This document shows positions 34,755-45,200 of a stretch of DNA of 64,000 bases, in pieces. The stretch's first letter is position 1. Each line of letters begins with the position of its first letter. The notes beneath the pieces were generated by a model. That model did not search any database. It was not told the DNA's origin and saw only the letters and a program-made list of their open reading frames with translations. The stretch is from the NCBI GenBank assembly GCA_011033025.1, contig WFMF01000575.1, positions 1 through 64,000 of the forward strand, read 5' to 3'. The DNA is from Beroe forskalii. Taxonomy: Eukaryota > Ctenophora > Nuda > Beroida > Beroidae. The position numbers and the translations under genes were made by a program.

Positions 34755-37582
34755 GTTTGTACTTCTGAAGGTGAGCCTTGAAAGTATCAACAGATGATGA
34801 GCATTTAACATCAGCAGGGAGCTTATTCCAGTAGTTGGCTATTCTGTTGGAGAGAAATTGTGCATTTTGACAATTTTGGCTCCACTGCGTGACATTTTAA
34901 ACAGACGTTCACCATATTGGACTTGCCCACTAGTCACCTTGAATGTTTCAATCAAGTCACCTCTGGCTCTCCTTTCGAGTAAAGTCGTCAACCCAGTTGC
35001 TTCCAGTCTCTCTTCATATGTGAGCAAGCCTATACCACTGATCATTCTGGTAAATGCCCTTTGAACTTTCTCGATTTCCATGATCATTTTCCAGTTTCCA
35101 TGTGTTGCTGCCAAATTCAGATCTGGACACCATATTCAAGGTGAGGCCGCACAAAGTCTTATAAACATTTAGCATGACATCCATTTCCCGGAAATTATAT
35201 TCCTCCAGACCCAACCTGACACTGATTTTGCTTTGTTAACAGCTTTCTGGATGTGGTCATTCCAGTTCAATTTGGAACTTGTGTAAATACCCAAGTCTTT
35301 TTCGCATTCAGAAACGGGAAGAGTATTGCCGTCTATTTCATATTTGTGTCCTGGGTTACCGTTTCCAATGTGCATGACTTTGCATTTGTTGTCTTTAACA
35401 TTGAACGAAAGGAGCCACTTCTTTTCCCAATCCATGAGCTTCTCCAAGTCAGCTTGTCCAGATAAGTGCTTTGAGCTTTGGACAATTAGTTTGAGATCAT
35501 CTGCAAATAGAGAGACAAAACTTTCAATACCATTTGGTAAGTCATTGATGTAAATAAGGAAAAGCAACGGTCCAAGCACAGTGCCCTGTGGTACACCAGA
35601 AACAACATTAAAGCATCTCGAGAAGGAGGAGCCAACTTTTACGACAAATGATCTATCCTTGAGAAAGTTTTCAACGATTTTCAAGACTTTCCTGAAATTC
35701 CCATGCAGGAAAGTTTTTCAATAAGTCTCTTATGTGGAACCGTGTCAAAAGCTTTTTGAAAGTCTAAATACATTATGTCTACAGTCCCATTTTTGCTTAG
35801 GATATCATAGACTTCGTCTAGACATTCTAAAATATTGGATACACACGATTTACCAGGGAGGAAACCGTGTTGCTCTTTGACAATTTTTGGCTCCACAAAA
35901 TCCAATATGTGGTTCCTGAGAATCTTTTCAAATATCTTAGAGAGAACACATGTCAGGCTGATTGGCCGATAGTTTTCAACCGAACATTTATTTCCTTTTT
36001 TGTGAAGCGCAGTTATCTCGGCCTTTTTCCAAATCCCTGGAATTTCACCACTGTCGTAGCATTTCTGGAAAAGCTGAACTACCATTGTAACAAAAGAAGG
36101 AATACTGCTGAGAGTCTTCAATAACTTCGGATGAATTCCATCTGGTCCATACGATTTCCAGATGTTAAGGTTTGATAACTGCTTCTGAACATCAGCGTAA
36201 TCAAATTGAACATCAGTTATCGTTGTCTCAGTTTCATTTTGTGTCTTAGGGAATGTAACAGATTCTGATTCTGATACGAATGTGCTTTGGAAAAAGTTGC
36301 CAAGCTCATTAGCTATGTCCTCAGCACAACTTAGAATCTCTCCATCCTTCCCCCTGATGTCTGATAAAGAAGCTTTGACTTTTCTCTTAGAGTTAACGTA
36401 GTTGTAAAAAGCTTTTTGGTTTTTTTTGATGTTTTTCGAAATTTTTGTCTCGAATTTCATCAAACTGTGTTGCATTTTTTTACTGAATTCCTCCTCCTTG
36501 CTTAGAGCTATGTTCAGATTCTCAGAGGTTGGGTAGTTTTCAAATGCAGCAAATGCACGTTCTTTCTCTCTTCTAACCTTCTGAAGACCTGATTTTTCCC
36601 AAGGACATTTCGTCTTTACTGCTCCATTTCTGGTTACTTTCATACATATGACAGGAGCTTTAGCAATGATACATGAGATTTTGTTTTCAAGCTCATTCCA
36701 CGCATCATTTATACTCATAGAAGCGAGCGGAGCAGAGAAATTCCAGTTTATTTTGCGACCCTGACACGCAATTTCTTCTTCAGAAAACATAGACCAGTTC
36801 ACTTTTTCTTTCGTGATGAACTCAATGTTATTTGATATTTTGATACTGAAACTGATTCCCACGTGGTCTGATTTTCCCAACCCTGCGGTACTTGTTGCGG
36901 TGTTAAACATGTTTTTATCAGATAACAGCATATTGTCAAGTGTCGACTCTTGGAGCGTGTTTAACACTTTTCGTCTCCTGGTTATGAAGTCATCACCCAA
37001 GGCCCAGTGAAGATTATGCGAGAGGAAAAAATCAAGAAATAATTTCTGAATTACGAATTTCGCATCAATTGAATCATTGGGACAATTAACGATACCTTCG
37101 TCCCACAAAAGATCAGGTAGATTGAAATCACCAACAAATATAATTTCATTATTTTTATCATAATTCTTCACGAGATTCGATAGTCCTTCAATCATGGTTT
37201 TACAATCATCGAGTGATAATGATGTAGATCTATAAACTACGACCAAGATTATGTTCACAACATCAGTTATCAATTTTATTGCTATACAATCAGGAACATT
37301 GAAATCTTTGATCAGATCGACATTAATTGAATTATGAACATAAATACAAGAACCTCCCCCTTTCCCCGTTTTTCTATCTGATCTATAGGGCACGAAATTT
37401 GGTATATTAATCTCAGCATCGAGAATATCATCACTAAACATTGTCTCAGTAATGCATAGTAGTTTATAGCTGGAGTTGCTTGCGACAATCGACAATTCTG
37501 CGATTTTATTTTTCAAGTCGTTTGCATTAGTATAGAAAATGTTAAGTGAGTGACTGTTCATTTGAAGCTGCGATAGTTCCAT
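34755..37582 (-). pseudogene. LINE ORF2: APE endonuclease plus reverse transcriptase, frameshifted
   Basis: Encodes the element's nicking and target-primed reverse-transcription enzyme. It is open from 37582 to 35681 (633 residues). The endonuclease has ITETMFSDD and VGDFNLPDLLWD. The palm and fingers of the RT have WKKAEITALHKKG, NYRPISLTC and DIMYLDFQKAFDTVPHKR. A one-base shift near 35682 moves the frame to the catalytic SLFADDLKL block (35684-35169), and two further shifts separate the C-terminal part (about 35214-34755). The ATG overlaps the ORF1 stop by one base in TAATG. Without correction it cannot make a full RT. Confidence 0.85.
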
Positions 37583-38610
37583 TATTCGTCGGTCGCAACG
37601 GTCTCTGAGTTTTCCCCCGTCGGTTGTCTCCTACTCTTCAGCCGTTGCCTTGCCTCATAGTTCGCCTTTCTCTCTGCTCTGGTAAGATCAGGATTGATCC
37701 AGTAATGTGTTCCTTCATTCACGACTCTAGAACCATTTCCGTACTTGTGAGTTTTACGGGCCAGATCAGGATTCTCAAGAGTAACAATGAGGGGTCGAGG
37801 ATTTGATCTCTCCCTGTTTACATTGGAACCAGTCCCAATTGGTGGCCCGGCTCGAAAACACTTCTCAATTTTACTCCTGGGAATTTGGGTAAGTTCAGAA
37901 ACGAATTCCAAGTCGGCTGCGATTCTGTCATTGGTTTCAGAGGCAGAGCTTTCTGGTACTCCCACAATCACGATGTTCCTTGATCGTTTCTCCCGTTCAA
38001 GTTGATCAGCGTCATGACGAGCAACAGTGTGCTCAATCATTTCGTTTTGACTCGTCTTGAGTGCGTCTGTGAGGCTAGTCTTGAAAGTCTTTTCAGCTTG
38101 CTTAGAGATTTTAGACTGAACCCCTTGCACTGCATCTGCAAATGATTTTTTGAACTTCTCGGTGTTAGCAATTTTGCTAACTGTTGTTTCAACAACAGAT
38201 TTCAGGTTCTCTTTCACGCAGTTTTTGACATCATCTTCAATATTAACAGTACTAGACTGAAGTTCACCTTTCCAATCAGTAAACATCTCTTCAACTTTTC
38301 CACATATGTTGCTGTACTCCGTCAGTTTGTCATTTTCTGTTTTCAGTTGGTTGATTGTTTTCAAAGAATCATCTACACAGTTCATGAGAAGTACAAAAGC
38401 ATTTAAATTGTCGTCTAGAATGTTTGTAAGATCCGCCAACTCTTCTTCATACTGGTCCTTGCTCAAGTGTTTCCAAGTAAGAGTATTTTCTTTGCTTTTC
38501 CTAGCTATATTATCGAGATTCTCAATCTTTTTGGCTATATTTTTGTACGCTGTTCTTGCGGCTGCAAGTTTTTCATCCGTATTATCAGTAACCATTGACG
38601 TTACAAGCAA
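37582..38610 (-). CDS. LINE ORF1 RNA-binding protein
   Basis: 342 residues, intact. The N-terminal half is helical and heptad-rich (coiled coil, about residues 15-200). The C-terminal half carries an RRM-like core (SRNIVIVGVPES, then RPLIVTLENPDLARKTHKYG) and a basic tail (RAERKANYEARQRLKSRR). This matches the ORF1 chaperone layout of CR1/L1-like LINEs, which bind element RNA in the RNP. It starts at an ATG and ends in TAA, shared with the ORF2 start. Confidence 0.8.
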   Translation of the reverse strand: MLVTSMVTDNTDEKLAAARTAYKNIAKKIENLDNIARKSKENTLTWKHLSKDQYEEELADLTNILDDNLNAFVLLMNCVDDSLKTINQLKTENDKLTEYSNICGKVEEMFTDWKGELQSSTVNIEDDVKNCVKENLKSVVETTVSKIANTEKFKKSFADAVQGVQSKISKQAEKTFKTSLTDALKTSQNEMIEHTVARHDADQLEREKRSRNIVIVGVPESSASETNDRIAADLEFVSELTQIPRSKIEKCFRAGPPIGTGSNVNRERSNPRPLIVTLENPDLARKTHKYGNGSRVVNEGTHYWINPDLTRAERKANYEARQRLKSRRQPTGENSETVATDE

Positions 38611-39177
38611 GTATTAAGTTACTAATCGAGGAGCGTTGAAAAATCAAACGAATGAAAAAAGGTTAAAACAGAACTTACTGTACACTCAGACGACAAACTG
38701 CTGTAAAAACCATCCGAAATCATAAATCCGTTGTCAATTTGTTAAATTTGGGAAAATTTTGAACAAGATAGGCCTTATCTCATTACCAGTAAACGGCGTC
38801 ACAGTTAACAGTTTTGAATTTACTCCTTAATGAGTTTATTGTTTTTGTTAATGAAGTAATTGAAATTTCACCTATCTATGCTAGTCAGACCACCGCCTAG
38901 CCAAGTTTATAAGCAAATTACCGAAAAATATAGAAAAAGAATAAAAAATGATCATTTCGGATAATATTTTCCACCAAATGTGATTAATATTTTCAGAATC
39001 GCTTAAACGGGGACTGAATTTTTCATTGAGAATTGCTATCGTCTCCCCCAACAGCCCCCCCCCCCGCTTATTTATATTTGGTACTGTAGAGAATGACAGA
39101 TACCAGAGATCTTCCCTGGATTTCATACACTATCCTGGTGCTTTTATAATTTAAACTTTATGGCTGCAGACTGTATA

Positions 39178-39268
39178 TTAGTAAATCACCGGCCATGTGA
39201 CGTCACCAAGCACCGCTGCGCGCTACAAAACATGGCGTAACCGGCGGATTACTAATACACGAAGTATA
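39178..39268. repeat. Palindrome-ended element with CRE-like core, copy 1
   Basis: tattagtaaatcaccggcc at the left pairs with ggcggattactaata at the right; GTGACGTCACC lies inside the left arm. Copies at 40855 (same orientation) and 62205 (inverse). Confidence 0.7.
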
Positions 39269-39329
39269 GTTTAGATTTTTAATAACATAGTCCAATAAAT
39301 ATTAGCAAATACATCTCTATAACTACTGA

Positions 39330-40080
39330 ATTCAACAGGTAGACTATATGGTCTTCCTGGATTTTTACAGCATCTGTGATTCATTCTTCCTGGGGATACA
39401 ACTATCCAGGCATCGATAAAATACAATGTAAATTCAAGATCATAGTGGTTGTGATACAGCATTTGGCAGTTTGTGATCTCATTACAAGCTGTATGTACAC
39501 CATAGAACTCATTGGAGATGTATCTGGTTGGGAGGAATTGCCAAAACTGCGGGAATTCTATTTTCATGTTGGAAGACACCTCTACAAATTCAGCCTCTAT
39601 AATACCTTCTTCCTCACAGCTGCATTTACAACAATAAAAGGTTTAACCCCAAATTCTTTTGTGGCCCCCGGATTATAGAGCTCATCTGTTTGTGCAATTT
39701 TTGGGGGCCCGTCTCTGGAACATTTTCCCTGGGTAGGTTTAGAAAATAGGCTAGGGGATGAGATGATGAAAATTTTATGGGGGTTAACAATTTTTTAATT
39801 TTTCTATTCACACGATTTGAAAGAGGTTTTGGGTTTAGAAGGGGAGATGGTCAGGTGGGGGGGAATTGACAGTAAGACTGCAGTTTTATCAGTTTTTTGC
39901 CTGGGAGTATTTTGCAAACAGAGATCGGGAGTTATAGTAAGAGGGATGATTTTGAAAAAATTTTGGGCTTCTTTTTTACACTGAAGGGGTTAAAAAGCCC
40001 CCTCTTTTTAAGAAGCAACTGTTCAACAGCAGAACCAGAGAACATAGATTGGGGAAATGAGGCCCATCCGGACAAGCCGT
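39330..40080 (+). pseudogene. Decayed receptor copy
   Basis: The first 310 bp resemble the receptors (GYNYPGIDKIQ for the TM1 end, IQHLAVCDLITSC, then TAAFTTIK). After about 39640 only patches can be matched, such as GGTCAGGTGGG...ATTGACAGTAA and the tail CAACAGCAGAACCAGAGAACA, among inflated homopolymers and missing bases. There are several stops and frameshifts. Confidence 0.7.
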
Positions 40081-40854
40081 GAACCCCTAAAGAAAGGGGA
40101 AAAGGATAAAAGATAGGGTTTCGGGGTATTATCGCATCATTTTCATCTTTTCAACCGGCCCTTTTGACCAAAGTTTACAGCACTCACAAAAATTTGGTCT
40201 AATCGGATAAATCCATCGCTGAAATCGTGGAATGGTTTCAGCAATTATAGCAATCATTGCTATTTGCTCAATACCCTGATTGGTTTTATAACTCACTACT
40301 AAAATGTTTAATAGGGCAGTGATATGAGAATAAGGTTTTTCAACCAGCCATAACTTGACATTAATTTTAATATTAATATCAACTTTTATTTAGGTGATTC
40401 ATGGAAATTATCTTGTTTGCGTAATCATTTTATTTATTGACGTAATCATTTTATTACGTCAAATGAAAATTTCATAAAGTCTGAAAGTCACTTCGAAAAT
40501 AACATAAATCAGCGGTTCCCGATTAAAAGCTCCTCCTTTGGTGATTGTTTGCGTTGTATCTTATTATTGTATCCTACTCAGAATTATTGTGCGCTAAAAT
40601 GATGTTAAATTCAACTATGTGATGGTTCTTCAAATGAAACTTGTCTTATTGATTATCAGGTATCTTTATTCTTTTATCTAAAAGCCACAGCAGAGAAGCG
40701 CTGTACCCGTGATAATAATTCATTGCAAGGGGAAGCGGAGTTAAGGGGGGGGGGGGTTGAAAACCCTCCGTGGATGGCACAGACTAAGTGTATTTAAATT
40801 GTAATGATTATGTATAATAAATTCATTGTATGATTAAACATTAATGTATAATTA

Positions 40855-40936
40855 TACTTCGCGTATTAGTAATTCGCCGGCCATGTGACGTCACCAAGCA
40901 CTGCTGTGCGCTAAAAAAGATGACGTAGCCGGCAGG
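40855..40936. repeat. Palindrome-ended element with CRE-like core, copy 2
   Basis: cttcgcgtattagtaattcg followed by the GTGACGTCACCAAGCACTG core and the tgacgtagccgg right arm. Confidence 0.65.
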
Positions 40937-41146
40937 GAGTGTATTGGTTTATCAAGGTTCCCGTCATGAATCCAACATAATTTCCTTTTATTGTCCGGTG
41001 CCAAATATTGAAATAAATTCAACACTGTAAAATGTATTATATTGCTCTAGGAACAGCCGGTTCTTCACTTTAAAACCGTGAAAACGACATCACTCTCAGT
41101 CACCTTTTCTATAATTCAGTTCAGTACACAACAAAATGCCTACTTG

Positions 41147-41240
41147 AGGAGAAATATGCAGTTGAGATGACGTCATTATCATAGCAAAAAGTAGCAAGTT
41201 GATGACGTTGAACCGCCAATTTTTCGCGCGCGGGGTTTAC
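41147..41240. repeat. Foldback element, family D copy 3
   Basis: Contains GATGACGTCATTATCATAGC and GTTGATGACGTTGAACCGCC, with a terminal cgcgcgcggggttta-type end. Confidence 0.6.
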
Positions 41241-42029
41241 ACTACTGACGACGATATCCACAAGATTTTCGAAAGCTTCTGATTACAACTCTCTCGCATC
41301 AGTTATATCCTTCATAAACTTCAATCTCTTGAGTACTACTACCTATAACACTAGTAGACAGGAATATGGTCTTGCTAAAAATAGAAATTTTAATTACTGT
41401 ACACTGATAAGAAAAATGATATGCTACATTGCTACATGTACTGTTGTACATTTTACATATTTCGTGCCATACGCATTTCATGAATGAGGCTTCAAAATCA
41501 TGCGAATTGATTGATAAAGTTAATTGCTTGATATTTCAATATCGGTAGAAATGAAGATTAAGGATGAAGATCAGAAATTAATAATACGACAACGATTTCT
41601 CGGTTATAATTATTCGTCTAAAAATTCACTTAAATCTTCAATGAAGCTTGTACTTTCCCGTAATATTTGACAGTCGAATACTCCGTATAATTATCAATTC
41701 TACTAGTTGGAAAATGTAGACTTGTACATGTAGTGAGTAGAAAGCTCAGTGTACAAATCAATACATTACAGTACAAGAAAATACACTAGACAGACTCACA
41801 TGTTTTCAAAAACTACTTATATTCTGCAAGGTCCTCAGCTGGTTTTATTAAACGTTACAAAACTACTTTAAATATGCAATCACATTTGAGACCTGAAGAA
41901 GTCGCTGTATCAGATGGTTGTATATCCGGGTATAGGATAAAGACAACTTATGTTTATCTACCACTACAAAGCTACAACAACTGAGCTAGAAGGAAATAAA
42001 TCGATCCATTAACGCGTGATCGCTAACGC

Positions 42030-42236
42030 ATTAACCCTAAAATGCACGACCCCCTAAACTGCGTGACCCCCTAAACTGCGTGACCCCTAAACTGCGTGAC
42101 CCCCTAAACAGCGTGACCCCCTAAACAGCGTGACCCCTAAACTTCGTAACCCCATGAGCAGCGTGAGAACTAACGCGTGGCCCCCTAAACTGCGTTACAC
42201 CTAATGCGTGACTGCGTGACCCTTAACGCGTTACCC
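42030..42236 (+). repeat. 17-bp minisatellite next to ZFYVE1 exon
   Basis: About ten units of CCCCTAAACTGCGTGA and variants. The array abuts the last recognised ZFYVE1 exon, whose reverse strand shows gtgacg and ttaggggtaac of the same type. Confidence 0.8.
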
Positions 42237-45200
42237 CTAAGGCTTGGACGTCACCTCGCTCCTCTCTCCGTTCTGATAGCACTTCCCGCAGATGTACACA
42301 CGGTTCTTGTGGAGGTGTTGATACCTGCGGCGGAACGCGGTTTTATAGGCGGACTAGTAGTTGATTTGATAAAGTTAGAGTCATTTTTCGAGGCACATTG
42401 ACCAATGAATTATTTCATTGGGCACAGAAATTTTGTAATGAACTCATAAAAGTCTGACATCTAATTCTTCCGTGAAAGAGTAATGGGACGTCGGTCGAAA
42501 GTTCCAAGAAATTTAGCTAAATAAGAAAGTAATAGTCCTACATTCACCTGCAGTACGTAGTGGAGGGAGAATGGGGGCCCTCGTGTGAAACTGACAACTT
42601 GCACTGGTTCCTGAAGAAATAGCTGTGAAGTGGTGTCAGAGTGGTGTCACTGTCAGAGTGGGGTGGTGTCAGAGTGGAGTGGTGTCAGAGTGGAGTGGTG
42701 TCAGAGTTGGGTGGTGTCAAAGTGGTGTCACTGTCATAGTAAAGTCAGAGTGGAGTGGTCTCAGAGTGAGGCTGTGTCACTCAGTCACTGTTAGAGTGTA
42801 GTGGTGTCAGAGTAAAGTGGTGTCAGAGTGGAGTGGTGTCAGAATGGAGTGTTGTCAGAGTGGAGTGTTGTCAGAGTGGAGTGGAGTGACTGGAGTCAGA
42901 GTGGTGTCAGATTGGAGTGGTGTCAGAGTGGTGTCACGGTCAGAGTCAAGTGGTGTCAAAGTGAAGTGGTGTCAGAGTGGAGTCGTGTCAGAGTCAGAGT
43001 GAAGTGGTGTCAGAGTAAAGTCGTGTCAGAGTGGAGTGGAGTTCAATGTTGGAGTGGTGTCAGACTGTCAGAGTCAGGTGGTGTCAGAGCGAGGGAGGTT
43101 GAACTGGCTTTTAAAATTTAGGTTATTTGAAGAAAGAAACAAAGTACAAACACTTACCCACAACTTAGACAAAGTTCGGGGCATCTGAAGAATTCATCCG
43201 AGAACGTAGCTAGGGGTTGCGGAGAGATACTGTTACTGAACTTGCTGTTGAGGACCTGCAAATATGTGCGAAATATCAGACTCAGCAGAGGATTAGCTTG
43301 CCCTAAGAGTCCCGAAATTATTATAAAATCAACCAGTCATCGCGCGAGTTTGTGGCCCAACGTTAAATGACCCAATTTCATCCCATTGACTCGACTTATG
43401 TACATCTACACCACTCCTAATCTCATAGAAGAATAGTTCCCGAATTTCCGGGTCACGCAACGTACGTGATTAGGCATATTAACTACTTCAGTCGTTTCAA
43501 CGCAAAAAACTCACAGAAGTATCAAAGACTCACAAATTTTGAAGGGCACTTTTATGATTTACCTGCAAAGTTTCCATGATAACACTCAAAGACTTTCTGT
43601 TTCTAACGCTGCTGCCATTCAGCTCCTCCAGTACTGCGGAAATAACGAGTTTTCAGAAAAACAACGAGTTTTTTTTAGAAAAACAACGAGTTTTTTTTAG
43701 AAAAAAACACGATTTTAAGGGAAACAACGAGTTTTTTTAAACAAAAACAACGCTTCTTAGAGAAAGAACGAGTTTTTAATAAATGAAAAAACGATTTATT
43801 TATGAAAAAGCGAGTTTTTATGAAAACAGCGCAATCATTTTGATCTCCATGATATACAAAATTTATAATTGGAAATCACAAATCACAGTTGACACATGGA
43901 CTCAATGTTTACCTGTTTCTCGTATCTTTGTGAAGTCTGTTGGCTGTTTTCCTGATTTAGTACCGACGTACCGTATCTTACTGTACGCCTGAAAGAAGGG
44001 AAGTTATATAACGAACTGAAAGTATCACGGTGAAGTTTTGTGTGCGCGGCGTAAGTTTGCGCGGCGTACAGACATGTAATTTATATGTCTTTACGCCGCG
44101 CACACAAAACTGCAGTTCGAACTGCCGCTGTTAGCTTAGATTTTGCCAGATTTTGGAATGCGCACAGAAACTATCAAATGATGATTCAAATATTGTGGAG
44201 CAGTAATTTCAGTATCGTATGCTTCAAGCAATGAACCCTGCTGAGCTTATAACCATGGATCATACTTATGGATCATATATTATGAAATTTCTCTGGTTTA
44301 ATCATTTTAAAAGATTGCCCTGAAATAATCATTTTAAAAGATTACAGACTGAAGCGGAGAGGCATCATACGGTAATCAAATTGCTGGACTCGATCAATAA
44401 TTCCTGCTTTGACAAGTCGACATGGAACCCTATTTGGTCATTCTCGAGCAATATAAGTTCACACCAACTTCATATGGGATCGTTCACATATTACGTAATC
44501 ACGTAGTGGGGGGAGGGGGAGGGGGGTTCCGAATGATTACGATACATGTTATTGTAACAAATACAACTACTGTAAACTTGATAACGAGGGGAGGGGGGAT
44601 TAAAATCGGCCTAAAATTGATTACGTAATATGTGAACGATCCCATATTGTAACATTTAGTCCATGGAAAACCATTATTGACTGTGTCATATATAATAGCT
44701 AATACTGTGATCCTGGTGGGTAAAAGTCGGTTAGATAAAGTACCTTTGAGCAACATAGCAAAGTACTTTGAGTACGCAGAAAACGTACCTTAGGGTACGG
44801 AAAACGTGCCTCAGGGTACTTTGAACACACAGAAAAACGTACCTTAGGGTACTCTCCGTACGTACCTTTGGGTACTCTCCGAGTACCAAGAATCGGCTAG
44901 TTATTTCGTCGTCAGCCTGGTTATTTGAAGACGTTTCGTTTCCTAGAGACTTCTGATCGTCTGTCAACGTCTGAAAGGAAACATATTGGCTCAACGTCAT
45001 CAACTCACTACATTGAGCTATGATAATGACGTCATCAACTCACTACATTGAGCTATGATAATGACGTCGTTTTTCAATGTCTGATGTAAAACATGGGTTG
45101 AAGAAGCGGGAGATCATGAAAATCTTTCAAAACATGGATTGGTGGTGTGAACTATGGAAGAATGGCGAATATTAAGAATTCAAGCAATCAGATTCATTAA

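Larger units (their letters stand above)
34461..38698 (-). mobile_element. Near-complete CR1/jockey-type LINE, nested in repeat A
   Basis: The order on the minus strand is 5' UTR (short), ORF1, ORF2, then a 3' end with an (ATT)n tail at 34461-34476. Interrupted flanks of repeat A on both sides define the insertion, with about 28 bp of the target missing relative to copy 1. ORF1 is intact. ORF2 has a full N-terminal part and later frameshifts. Confidence 0.85.
40081..42000. other. Spacer with two foldback copies
   Basis: Holds the palindrome-ended copy at 40855-40936 and a family D copy at 41147-41240. The rest is AT-rich, with a G run at 40747. I looked here for the FYVE fingers of the gene that follows and did not find them. 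Confidence 0.45.

Noticed and set aside
42817..43121. Open frames with VSEWSGV-type repeats
   Set aside because: They arise from the GTGGTGTCAGAGTGGA minisatellite inside a ZFYVE1 intron.
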